The translations under genes were made by a program, and so were the position numbers. DNA of 14,482 nt, from positions 757 through 15,238 of the forward strand of contig DCHQ01000031.1 of assembly GCA_002314855.1 (NCBI GenBank). The letters are read 5' to 3'. Under the pieces are notes generated by a model. It made no database searches and was not told where the DNA came from. It saw only the letters and a program-made list of their open reading frames with translations. This document shows, piece after piece, positions 6,475-14,237 of the stretch. Position 1 is the stretch's first letter, and the number at the start of each line of letters is the position of its first letter. The DNA is from Lachnospiraceae bacterium UBA1748 (GTDB taxonomy: Bacteria; Bacillota; Clostridia; Lachnospirales; Lachnospiraceae).

Positions 6475-7878
6475 CTATTCTCTACCATCCCAGCAGTATG
6501 TACAGAGCTTATCTCTTTCAATACCAACTGCATCAAGCATATCATCAAGTCTGTTGAACTGAAGTGATGTAAACTTAAGCTTCTGACGGATGATTTCGAT
6601 CATCTTAGCATAATCCTCTGAATCTGGATCAGCATACTTCATAATAACATCACGTGGTGCATCTGGTCCTTCAAGCTCTTCAATAACTCTTCTTGTTATA
6701 AGCTCCATCTCAGACTTAGATCTTGAGAAGTTAAGATACTTACATCCGAAAAGAAGTGGTGGGCAGGCTGGTCTAATATGAACTTCCTTGGCACCTCTCT
6801 CATAAAGGAACTCTGTGGTCTCACGAAGCTGTGTACCACGTACAATAGAGTCATCGATAAGAAGTAAGCTCTTATCTTTGATAAGGTCCTCAACTGCTAT
6901 AAGCTTCATCTTAGCGATAAGATCACGCTTGCTCTGGATTGTTGGCATAAATGATCTTGGCCATGTTGGAGTATACTTAATAAATGGTCTTGAGAATGGA
7001 ATACCTGATTCATTGGCATAACCAATTGCATGAGCTGTACCTGAGTCAGGAACACCTGCTACAACGTCTGGCTTAACGTTATCACGCTTAGCAATACTGC
7101 TACCACAGTTGTAACGCATCTTCTCAACACTGATGCCTTCAAGTGTAGATGATGGATAACCATAATATACCCAAAGGAAAGTACATACCTTCATATCCTT
7201 ACCAGGTGCAACAAGTGTCTGAACTTTGTTCTCGTCCATGATAACTACTTCACCAGGTCCAAGTTCCTTGCACATTGAGTATCCAAGGTTAAGGAATGAT
7301 GTATTCTCGAAACATGCACAATGAGCTCCGTCTTTCTTACCGATAACGACTGGAGTACGTCCCATCTTATCACGTGCTGCATATATTCCCTTAGGAGTAA
7401 GAATAAGCATACTCATTGAACCATCGATAATATCCTGAGCATACTTGATACCATCGATAAAGTTCTCCTTCTGGTTGATGATAGAAGCAACAAGCTCGGT
7501 CTGGCTTATCTCTCCACCGCTCATTTCAAAGAAGTGAACATTGTTAACTAATATTGTGTTAACGATTTCTTCTATATTATTGATCTTACCAACAGTAACT
7601 ATTGCAAATGTACCGTGGTGACTTCTAACTAATACTGGCTGGCCTTCGTAATCAGATATACTACCGATACCATAATTACCCTTCATTGTGTTCGAATCCT
7701 TATCGAACTTAGTTCTGAATGGAGAATTCTCGATACTATGAATAGCACGATCAAACTTTCCATCGCCGAGTACACACATACCCGCTCTTCTTGTTCCTAA
7801 ATGAGAGTGATAGTCTGTACCGAAAAACAGGTCAAAGACACAATCCTCTTTCGATGTTACTCCGAAAAATCCGCCCAT
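6475..7878 (-). CDS. PurF-family phosphoribosyltransferase paralogue without the glutaminase nucleophile
   Basis: A 467-residue relative of amidophosphoribosyltransferase, the enzyme that makes phosphoribosylamine from PRPP and glutamine. The C-terminal half is well preserved: GVPDSG, the PRPP loop IDDSIVRGT (341-349), and Cys232, Cys379, Cys459 and Cys462 placed like the 4Fe-4S ligands of Bacillus PurF. The N-terminal half keeps the Ntn-hydrolase outline but has lost the glutamine site: it begins MGGFFG where the family has CGVFG, RYAT is gone, and the NGN motif is VGK. The start is secure: AGGAGG lies ten bases upstream of ATG 7878, and no cysteine codon lies between it and the in-frame TAA at 7909. 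It follows an unknown gene by 30 bases. It may use free ammonia, bind PRPP as a regulator, or do another reaction. Automatic pipelines would call it purF; I leave the symbol empty because canonical activity is doubtful. Confidence 0.88.
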   Translation of the reverse strand: MGGFFGVTSKEDCVFDLFFGTDYHSHLGTRRAGMCVLGDGKFDRAIHSIENSPFRTKFDKDSNTMKGNYGIGSISDYEGQPVLVRSHHGTFAIVTVGKINNIEEIVNTILVNNVHFFEMSGGEISQTELVASIINQKENFIDGIKYAQDIIDGSMSMLILTPKGIYAARDKMGRTPVVIGKKDGAHCACFENTSFLNLGYSMCKELGPGEVVIMDENKVQTLVAPGKDMKVCTFLWVYYGYPSSTLEGISVEKMRYNCGSSIAKRDNVKPDVVAGVPDSGTAHAIGYANESGIPFSRPFIKYTPTWPRSFMPTIQSKRDLIAKMKLIAVEDLIKDKSLLLIDDSIVRGTQLRETTEFLYERGAKEVHIRPACPPLLFGCKYLNFSRSKSEMELITRRVIEELEGPDAPRDVIMKYADPDSEDYAKMIEIIRQKLKFTSLQFNRLDDMLDAVGIERDKLCTYCWDGRE

Positions 7879-7908
7879 ATTAGCGTTTCCTCCTAGTTTT
7901 GTATTGTA

Positions 7909-8979
7909 TTATTTATTGCGTAATCCTGGAAGATTACTGCACCAAGCAACATCCTCTTCGCTATAATGAAAACGTTGCATTTTGTTCATATCAACATAGC
8001 CATCCTGCATACATCCAGCATACATTCTAAAGTATCCACCACGCTTGAATGCTCCTCGAAGAAGATAACTCTTATCTCGTGGATCTTCTATTCTAACAAG
8101 ATGAGCTGCGAACTTACCAACAAGTGCTTTCTGGTTAGCTGTTTTCTTATTACCAAGATAGTACTTACACATAGCAAGGTCTGAACTTTCAAAGCTAAGA
8201 TTATATCTTGCTATAAAGTCCTTGGTGATTCTTTCTTCATAGTTAATAGAAATTTTAAGGATCTTATCAAGAGTGCTTTCTGACTTAACTACTTCCTCTG
8301 GCACATTAAATGCCTGACAGAATAAAAGCTTACTTGTAAAGAATACCTGCTTGGCATCAAATACCTTATCAGTGAGTTCTTTTATCTTGGCTGTATCTCT
8401 ATATCTAAAGCGGCGCTTCTCCTTAACAACAAGGCGGATTGCACCTGTAATATACTCTTTGGTTTCGTTCTCTATTATATAAGCATAAAAATCAATGAGT
8501 CTGTCCTCTGGAAGTTCCTTAATAAGAATACTAAGTATTTCCTGATTAGACTTAACAAGCTCGTATAATGATATCTCAAGATCATAATCAGCGATAAAGT
8601 AAGCAGCAATATTAGCACGCTTCTCATCACAGTTTTTAACAAGCTCGCTACACTCCTCTACAGAAGGCACAAACTGCTCTGGAAAACGAAATGAAGTAAA
8701 TGATTGAAGCTTAAGCTCTGATGGAATAGCTGATGACAAAATACTAGAAACATAGCTATCCATTCCCTGTTCATATTGTCCTAAAAAGCTTTTCTTATCA
8801 GCATATACTCGTGATAACACGCTCCATAGCTTCTTTTCTTCACCTGCCAAGGCTAATCTTGCTGAGAGCTTAAGAAGTTCCATAGAAGAAAGAACTGCTC
8901 CAAGCTTTCTAATCTTGGCTGTTCCTGGAATTTCATCATCGAGTAATATTACTTCGTCTTTGATTTCTGTATCCCCCAT
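7909..8979 (-). CDS. Uncharacterised helical protein, operon partner of the PurF-like gene
   Basis: I do not recognise this protein (356 residues from ATG 8979; 358 from the in-frame GTG at 8985). I prefer ATG 8979 because AAAGGA then sits about nine bases upstream, whereas it is too close to the GTG. It appears almost wholly alpha-helical and soluble, with no signal peptide or TM helix, many charged residues, and no recognisable catalytic motif. The last 80 residues are the richest in Gly, Tyr, Cys and Trp (for example RGGYFRMYAGCMQDGY and EEDVAWCSNLPG) and may be the most conserved part. It is the first gene of a two-gene unit with the PurF-like protein, 30 bases apart, so a functional link is likely, but its nature is open. 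Confidence 0.8.
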   Translation of the reverse strand: MGDTEIKDEVILLDDEIPGTAKIRKLGAVLSSMELLKLSARLALAGEEKKLWSVLSRVYADKKSFLGQYEQGMDSYVSSILSSAIPSELKLQSFTSFRFPEQFVPSVEECSELVKNCDEKRANIAAYFIADYDLEISLYELVKSNQEILSILIKELPEDRLIDFYAYIIENETKEYITGAIRLVVKEKRRFRYRDTAKIKELTDKVFDAKQVFFTSKLLFCQAFNVPEEVVKSESTLDKILKISINYEERITKDFIARYNLSFESSDLAMCKYYLGNKKTANQKALVGKFAAHLVRIEDPRDKSYLLRGAFKRGGYFRMYAGCMQDGYVDMNKMQRFHYSEEDVAWCSNLPGLRNK

Positions 8980-9037
8980 AATCACTCATCCTTTCAGAAA
9001 TGAAAACGACTATCTATAAAAAAGAAATATGTATTTA

Positions 9038-9064
9038 TTTTATCATATTTATTGGATGATAAAA
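9038..9064. repeat. Perfect 9-bp inverted repeat between divergent genes, likely operator
   Basis: TTTTATCAT and ATGATAAAA flank a nine-base spacer. The arms overlap a possible minus-strand -10 (TATGAT, complement of 9041-9046) for the unknown gene-PurF-like pair and lie upstream of the MATE promoter region. It has no T-tract of terminator type, and no gene ends here, so an operator is the better reading. The binding protein is unknown. Confidence 0.5.
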
Positions 9065-9110
9065 CATAAAAGTTTGTTAAAAATACCTTTATCTTCAAAT
9101 AAAATATGTG

Positions 9111-9116
9111 TATAAT
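9111..9116 (+). promoter_or_regulatory. Possible -10 element of the MATE gene
   Basis: TATAAT at 9111-9116 lies about 40 bases before the MATE start; a second TATAAT is at 9124-9129. Neither has a convincing -35 at 17 bases, so the promoter assignment is weak. Confidence 0.3.
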
Positions 9117-9156
9117 TTCAACTTATAATCTTATGTAAATAGGATGTTTTGATATT

Positions 9157-10524
9157 ATGAAAAACAAGTATGAAATAGACATGACAAATGGGAGTCTCTT
9201 CCCTAAAATAGTTATATTTTCAATACCCCTTATTTTATCGGGTATTCTTCAGCTTGCCTTCAATGCAGCCGATTTGATAGTCGTTGGTCAGTATTCCAAA
9301 GAACCTTCAGCTCTTGCTGCTATTGGTAATACATCATCACTCATTAACTTCTTTACTAACGTTATTATTGGTGTTTCTGTTGGTTCTAACGTTGTTGTTG
9401 CAAGATACATCGGTGCCAAAAAAGATAAAGAGGTTCATGATGCAGTTCATACATCTATTGCAACTTGTATAATACTTGGAGTTGCAATTGGTCTTCTTGG
9501 TATTATCTTCTGCAGGCCAATACTTTCAGCAATGAGTACCCCTGATAATGTCATAGATTTATCAGTTCTTTACATACGAATTTACTTTGCAGGCTTACCT
9601 GCCAGTATGGTCTATAACTTTGGTAGTGCTATTTTAAGATCTGCCGGTGATACAAAAAGACCGCTCATTTTCTTATTTATATCAGGCGTTGTTAATGTAA
9701 TACTTAACCTTATATTTGTAATACTGCTTGGTATGAGTGTTGACGGTGTTGCTCTTGCAACAATTATTTCACAGATATTATCGGCTCTACTTGTTTTGAT
9801 ATGCCTTATGAAGTCCAATGCTTCATACAAACTGATCCTCAAGGATTTGCGTATCAATCCTGTTATACTTGGAAAGATATTACAGATTGGTCTCCCTGCC
9901 GGAGTTCAGGGTATGATTTTCTCGTTATCAAATATACTAATACAGTCATCAATCAATTTCTTTGGTGACATAGCTATGTCAGGAAGTACAGCTGCTTCAA
10001 GCTTAGAGGGCTTTGTATATACCTCAATGAATGCTGTATATCAAACAACACTTAGCTTTACCAGCCAGAACTACGGTGCATGCAAATATGACAGAATAAA
10101 GAAAATCTTATTCGAATGTCTGTTATTAGTTACAGTTGTAGGTCTTGTCTTTGGTAACGGACTATATTTCTTTGGTCATTTCTTCCTTGGACTATATAGC
10201 CACTCTGAAGAAGTTATTGCAATGGGAATGATTCGTCTTCGCAGTATATGTACAATCTATTTCTTATGCGGAGTTATGGAAGTATTCTGCGGAACTCTTC
10301 GTGGTCTTGGATATGGTGTAATGCCTATGATTGTATCATTAATAGGAGCATGTGGATTCAGAGTTCTATACATATGGACATATTTTGAAATGAATAAAAC
10401 GCTGGATGTCCTTTATCTGTCATATCCATTCTCATGGACGCTAACTATACTTGCTCACGCAGTTTGCCTAAGCATTGTATGGAATAAGCATTTCAAAAAT
10501 GGACTGGTTAAAATCAAAGAGTAG
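9157..10524 (+). CDS. MATE family efflux transporter
   Basis: A 455-residue inner membrane protein with about twelve hydrophobic helices in two six-helix halves, the normal size and layout for multidrug and toxin extrusion (MATE) proteins. Such proteins export cationic drugs or metabolites using a sodium or proton gradient. Family features include the N-terminal NGSLFPKIVIFSIPLILSG segment, AADLIVVGQYS in helix 1-2, the SAILRSAGDTKRP loop after helix 4, and LRGLGYGVMPM in the second half. The start is ATG 9157, with AGGA about twelve bases upstream. It is monocistronic, divergent from the unknown gene-PurF-like pair, and its stop lies 11 bases inside the end of the convergent sirtuin gene. 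The substrate cannot be deduced. Confidence 0.93.
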   Translation: MKNKYEIDMTNGSLFPKIVIFSIPLILSGILQLAFNAADLIVVGQYSKEPSALAAIGNTSSLINFFTNVIIGVSVGSNVVVARYIGAKKDKEVHDAVHTSIATCIILGVAIGLLGIIFCRPILSAMSTPDNVIDLSVLYIRIYFAGLPASMVYNFGSAILRSAGDTKRPLIFLFISGVVNVILNLIFVILLGMSVDGVALATIISQILSALLVLICLMKSNASYKLILKDLRINPVILGKILQIGLPAGVQGMIFSLSNILIQSSINFFGDIAMSGSTAASSLEGFVYTSMNAVYQTTLSFTSQNYGACKYDRIKKILFECLLLVTVVGLVFGNGLYFFGHFFLGLYSHSEEVIAMGMIRLRSICTIYFLCGVMEVFCGTLRGLGYGVMPMIVSLIGACGFRVLYIWTYFEMNKTLDVLYLSYPFSWTLTILAHAVCLSIVWNKHFKNGLVKIKE

Positions 10525-11257
10525 GAAATATTTTAGGAAGTACATTACATACCTTATCATGGATAACAATATCAGCGAACTTGTCTGTATAGTGCTCTTC
10601 TTTAGTGATAAGAACCAGTCTGTCACCTGTGTATGTACCTGTACAGAACTTCACCATATTGTCATACATGTTAGTTCCAAGTGCCAGAATAAGATCAGCA
10701 CCTTCGCAGGCATTAACAGCCTGAGTCATAAGATTGTTGGCAATATTCTCACCAAAAAGTCTTACACCTGGTCTAATTGATGTGTTGCAATCCTCACATA
10801 AAGGTACTGCCTTGGCATTCTTAAGATACTGAGCCTCATAATTTCTATGACAACGAGGACACCAGTTGTTATTGATATTACCGTGAAGCTCTATAACATC
10901 ACGTATACCAGCCTTGTTATGAAGTCCATCAGTGTTCTGAGTAATAACTGTTCTTACCTTACCTGTATCCTGAAGCTTCTTAATATCATAATATAATGAG
11001 CATGGCTCAAGATCATCTAATAAAATCTCGTTTTTATAAAACTCGAAAAACTTATCTCTTCTTGCTGAATAAAACTCTACTGAAATCATTTCATCTGGAG
11101 TCTTATTATATTTCTCCTCAAGTCTATAGCATTCTCTTGATGACCAAATATTTTCGCCTCCACTCTCAATAAAGGTTCCTACACCAAGAAGTATCGCTAT
11201 TTTAGATGACTCATCTACCATCCTTTTAACACGCTCAATTGTCTGTTCTACGCTCAT
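10514..11257 (-). CDS. Divergent sirtuin (Sir2-family NAD-dependent protein deacylase)
   Basis: A 247-residue cytoplasmic Sir2-family protein of normal bacterial length. Seen: TQNTDGLH at 106-113 (Asn108 and Asp110 for NAD), catalytic-type His125 in ELHGN, a zinc module with Cys133-x2-Cys136 and Cys154-x2-Cys157, and RPGVRLFGE at 162-170. The NAD-binding start is unusual: GAGxS reads GVGTF (25-29), the following GIPDFR is absent (SGGENIWSS), and the later GTS is GTN. With the histidine and zinc site kept, it could remove acyl groups from lysine or act on ADP-ribose chemistry; the activity is uncertain. ATG 11257 has AAAGGA about eight bases upstream. It is the last gene after the DMT transporter (34-base gap), and its end overlaps the MATE gene by 11 bases tail to tail. 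Confidence 0.87.
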   Translation of the reverse strand: MSVEQTIERVKRMVDESSKIAILLGVGTFIESGGENIWSSRECYRLEEKYNKTPDEMISVEFYSARRDKFFEFYKNEILLDDLEPCSLYYDIKKLQDTGKVRTVITQNTDGLHNKAGIRDVIELHGNINNNWCPRCHRNYEAQYLKNAKAVPLCEDCNTSIRPGVRLFGENIANNLMTQAVNACEGADLILALGTNMYDNMVKFCTGTYTGDRLVLITKEEHYTDKFADIVIHDKVCNVLPKIFPTL

Positions 11258-11291
11258 CTATTTCTTCCTTTCAACACTATCAACTCTCTAT

Positions 11292-12179
11292 TTAGCCCTT
11301 TTTATTTTGGACTACTGTAACTCTCCACTTAAATACTGCTATACCAATAATTATTATATAGCCTATTATACTAAAAATATCAGGAATTTGTCCAAGAAAT
11401 GCAAAACCAAGTATTGCAGTGAATATTACAATTGAGAAATCATACACTGATATTTCCTTGGCTGGTGCAAATGCATAGGCCTTGGTAATACATATTTGAC
11501 CACCAGCTGCTACTATACCTGTCATGCATAAATAAAACCACTGCACTGCGCTCATAGGGGCGTAATTTAGTATTAAATTAGGTGTAAGTATAAGACTAGT
11601 AAAGCCTGAGAAAAAGGCAACTATAATCATACCATTTTCTCCTCTGATACCAAGCTTACGTACGAAGGTATAAGCTAGTCCTGCACCAAGGCCTCCTATA
11701 ACGCCTGCAATAGCTGGTATTACTTCCATGCTAAAGGTTGGCTTAACAACGAATAAAGCGCCTATGAAGGCTATTATAACAGATATCCATTCTAACTTAT
11801 TAGCTATTTCACCAAGAACTATTATAGAAAAAACTATCGCGAAAAATGGCGAAAGCTTATTTAAAATGGCTGCATCCGATATTGGTAAATGATCAATAGC
11901 ATAAAAGTTACATATCATTCCAAGTCCGCCTGATATGGAACGAATAAGCATATATTTCACATTACCTTTACCTGGTTTAAATGGCGTTCCTGTTTTTATA
12001 AGCGTAGCAATAGCAACTATCATTGCAAAGAAATTTCTAAAGAAGCATTTCTGCAAAGTCGGAACATCTCCCGCAAGACGAATAAATAAATTCATTAATG
12101 CAAAGAAAAATGCCGATGCTACAATGAACATTATGCCTTTAAGATTATTGGATTTTTTATCATTAATATTATCTGTCAT
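11292..12179 (-). CDS. DMT superfamily transporter with two EamA repeats
   Basis: A 295-residue membrane protein with about ten TM helices in two EamA halves, the usual form of drug/metabolite transporters that export amino acids, nucleosides or other small molecules. The first helix reads GIMFIVASAFFFALMNLFIR; a PISDAAILNKLSPFFA segment lies at the end of the first half, and a lysine-rich tail closes the protein. ATG 12179 is 20 bases after the fliB stop, with no clear Shine-Dalgarno sequence, so translation may rely on coupling to fliB. The substrate is unknown. Confidence 0.9.
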   Translation of the reverse strand: MTDNINDKKSNNLKGIMFIVASAFFFALMNLFIRLAGDVPTLQKCFFRNFFAMIVAIATLIKTGTPFKPGKGNVKYMLIRSISGGLGMICNFYAIDHLPISDAAILNKLSPFFAIVFSIIVLGEIANKLEWISVIIAFIGALFVVKPTFSMEVIPAIAGVIGGLGAGLAYTFVRKLGIRGENGMIIVAFFSGFTSLILTPNLILNYAPMSAVQWFYLCMTGIVAAGGQICITKAYAFAPAKEISVYDFSIVIFTAILGFAFLGQIPDIFSIIGYIIIIGIAVFKWRVTVVQNKKG

Positions 12180-12199
12180 AACTAGTAATCAATATATCA

Positions 12200-13399
12200 T
12201 TAAATAATGAGGTCCATATATCCCCATTCCCATATTATATCCTCGAAGCAGTCTTCAAGATACTCAATAATATCATCGTCACAATAGCCTGTTGTTCTAA
12301 ACAGCACTGCAACGATATGAATAAGCTCTTCATCAGTCAAATGACCATAAATAGTATAGTGAATAAACATATAGTGCTTAAGAAGCGCTAGCTCTATAGC
12401 AAGCCACTGAACCTTTACGGCCATGGTTTCTATATCATAATATGACACTATAAGTGATGACCATAATTCTTCGGCAACAATTAATTTAAACTTATCTTCA
12501 TACTTATCGCCTATTTCACTAACATACTTTTCATATAGCTCTATGGCAACACCATCTTCAATAAGACCTTCTAATTCCTCGGCTTTTTCGAAAACTGGCT
12601 TAATAAATTCTGAGTATTTACCCTGCTCGTAGTATCTTACGAATAAGTCCATTAAAAGCTCATTATCTTCAACAAATCGATCTAGAGAATCAGTTTGCGA
12701 TGATGGATCAGTTATAGTATCTAGTATCTTTTTAATAGTCGCAGAATTCTTATATAAGCCAATTAATTCCTGATACTTATCCTCATTCTCATCATCAATA
12801 TCCTGCTCGATAAGGTCTAAAAGAATATAAAATACGGCCTTTAATATGTCAGCTGCACTTACATCTTTATATTCCCCTACTAGTGTATATAACCATTGTT
12901 GTAATTCTATTAAATAATTAGGACAATGTTCATCCTCTGTATCAATAAAAGAATCACCACTAACCTTTTCACTAAGGACGCTAAAAACTGATTGATCAAA
13001 TAAATGCTTTACTACAGTCTTGCAGCTAAGAGTGAGATTCTTTAGTTCGTATTCGGAAAACCTTATATCCTCCCTTGGATATGTATGACATGTTTTAGAA
13101 AGACATTCCTCACCATACTGACTAACAATATGACACAGTCCATTACAATCAAGGAACGGACATTTTCCATTATCAAGAACAATTCTTCTAGACTCATTAT
13201 GAGTTTCAACAAAGCTTGTAAGTGTCTGATCTAATGACATATTATTGGCCTCTGCTACCTGTCTTGGAAGCTTTTTATCATTCCATGAAGCAAAAGTACA
13301 ATCATCAACTGCAATAGTCCAGTCACGGCAGCATGTGAAATCACATTTATCAGCTATACATTTAAAATTGTCATAATAGGATGGTCTTTCGATAATCAC
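12200..13399 (-). CDS. fliB: Flagellin lysine-N-methylase (FliB family)
   Basis: A 399-residue protein with the FliB/YkgJ-type cysteine pattern: YYDNFKC with Cys14, Cys19, Cys23 and Cys24 before a Trp, then CPFL (Cys80), Cys85, Cys89, Cys99 and Cys104 in the LSKTCHTYPR segment. FliB proteins methylate lysines of flagellin, and their cysteines are thought to bind a metal centre. The C-terminal two thirds are acidic and helical. The start is GTG 13399, with GGGAG about ten bases upstream; no better ATG is near. The EAL phosphodiesterase gene lies upstream and the DMT transporter downstream, all on one strand. No flagellin or flagellar structural gene is in the window, so the substrate is inferred from family only. 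Confidence 0.85.
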   Translation of the reverse strand: MIIERPSYYDNFKCIADKCDFTCCRDWTIAVDDCTFASWNDKKLPRQVAEANNMSLDQTLTSFVETHNESRRIVLDNGKCPFLDCNGLCHIVSQYGEECLSKTCHTYPREDIRFSEYELKNLTLSCKTVVKHLFDQSVFSVLSEKVSGDSFIDTEDEHCPNYLIELQQWLYTLVGEYKDVSAADILKAVFYILLDLIEQDIDDENEDKYQELIGLYKNSATIKKILDTITDPSSQTDSLDRFVEDNELLMDLFVRYYEQGKYSEFIKPVFEKAEELEGLIEDGVAIELYEKYVSEIGDKYEDKFKLIVAEELWSSLIVSYYDIETMAVKVQWLAIELALLKHYMFIHYTIYGHLTDEELIHIVAVLFRTTGYCDDDIIEYLEDCFEDIIWEWGYMDLII

Positions 13400-13410
13400 T
13401 AATATACTTC

Positions 13411-13440
13411 TCCCAATAAAAAGGACACCGAAGTGTCCTT
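13411..13440 (-). terminator. Intrinsic terminator between the EAL gene and fliB
   Basis: On the minus strand AAGGACAC-TTCG-GTGTCCTT is a perfect 8-bp stem with a C(UUCG)G tetraloop, followed by TTTATT. Its T-tract runs straight into the fliB Shine-Dalgarno GGGAG, and only 13 bases separate tract and hairpin from the start codon region. fliB therefore needs read-through or a promoter inside the end of the EAL gene. Confidence 0.8.
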
Positions 13441-13456
13441 AAGTTAATCAATACTA

Positions 13457-14161
13457 TTATTGTGGTCTTGCCAGGTAATAACCCTGGAATAAATCAGCTT
13501 CTATAGAAACTAGATATTCGAATTCATCCTTGGTCTCTACACCCTCAGCAACAACTATCTTATTCATCATATGAAGAAGATCAATTATTTCCTTACAATT
13601 AGACTGCTTATATTCATCCTTATCAATATCAGAAATAAGAGAACGATCAAGCTTAACTATATCAGGCTTAAGTATATCAACCTTGCCAAAATCGTTAATA
13701 CCAGTTCCATAATCATCCATTGAAATTAGATTATTCATTAATCTAACTGACTCATTCTTAGTAGTCCACTTAGACACAGATAACTCAGGATACTCAAGCA
13801 TTTCAATAATAAGCTTGCCCTTAATATCACCAAAATAATCAGCAAATGCCTTGGCTTCATCGTCGCTCATACACTCTGATGGAAATGAATTAACTGAAAT
13901 CCACTCAGTATATCCTCTAAGAATAAATGCCTGCATTGCACCAAAAAATGTGGCAACTTCGATGATATGAAGCTTATCCATCTTGGCATATTCATCGATG
14001 AGTTCAGTAACTGTCTTATCCTTAGGACGCATCAATGCTTCTCTAGCATATATCTGCTTTCCATCTGGATAGAAAATAGGCTGAAATACATAATCTATAT
14101 TTAGTTCTGCTAAAGCTTTAAGAATATCTTCTGATAATGGTAACTGATCGTAATAAATCAT
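13457..14161 (-). CDS. Stand-alone EAL domain c-di-GMP phosphodiesterase
   Basis: A 234-residue soluble protein that is essentially only an EAL domain, expected to cut cyclic di-GMP to pGpG. Catalytic features are all visible: EALMR at 41-45, Asn in SVNSFPSE, Glu in IIEMLEYPE, the metal-binding DDYGTG, Lys in VKLDRS, Glu in VAEGVE, and Gln in LFQGYYLARP at the C-terminus. It has no sensory, GGDEF or membrane domain, so control is probably transcriptional or through a partner. ATG 14161 is preceded by two AGAGGG copies; the nearer is only three bases from the ATG and the farther about 14, an awkward spacing. It is the first gene of the minus-strand group leading to fliB. Confidence 0.92.
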   Translation of the reverse strand: MIYYDQLPLSEDILKALAELNIDYVFQPIFYPDGKQIYAREALMRPKDKTVTELIDEYAKMDKLHIIEVATFFGAMQAFILRGYTEWISVNSFPSECMSDDEAKAFADYFGDIKGKLIIEMLEYPELSVSKWTTKNESVRLMNNLISMDDYGTGINDFGKVDILKPDIVKLDRSLISDIDKDEYKQSNCKEIIDLLHMMNKIVVAEGVETKDEFEYLVSIEADLFQGYYLARPQ

Positions 14162-14210
14162 ATTCCCTCTTATAACCCTCTAACAAACTTCCAACAACAC
14201 TCACATATAA

Positions 14211-14237
14211 TTGATTTTATTCGTTAATAAAAATCAA
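14211..14237. repeat. Inverted repeat within the EAL promoter, possible operator
   Basis: TTGATTTTATT (14211-14221) and AATAAAAATCAA (14226-14237) form an 11-bp dyad with one bulged A around CGTT. It spans from the proximal -10 to the edge of its -35, so a bound protein would block that promoter. Confidence 0.5.

Noticed and set aside
7861..7911. Alternative upstream start giving the PurF-like protein a leader and catalytic cysteine
   Set aside because: The in-frame codons between the TAA at 7909-7911 and ATG 7878 contain no start with a site and no cysteine; AGGAGG fits ATG 7878.
9612..9857. Minus-strand open frame of 81 codons inside the MATE gene
   Set aside because: It is a shadow of a well-supported membrane protein gene with no ribosome binding site or promoter.
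10475..10780. Plus-strand open frame of 101 codons after the MATE gene
   Set aside because: It overlaps the sirtuin gene in antisense; the sirtuin motifs make the minus strand the coding strand.
13457..14161. Degenerate EAL domain acting only as a c-di-GMP receptor
   Set aside because: All usual catalytic motifs (EALMR, N, E, DDYGTG, K, E, Q) are present, so an active phosphodiesterase is the simpler reading.
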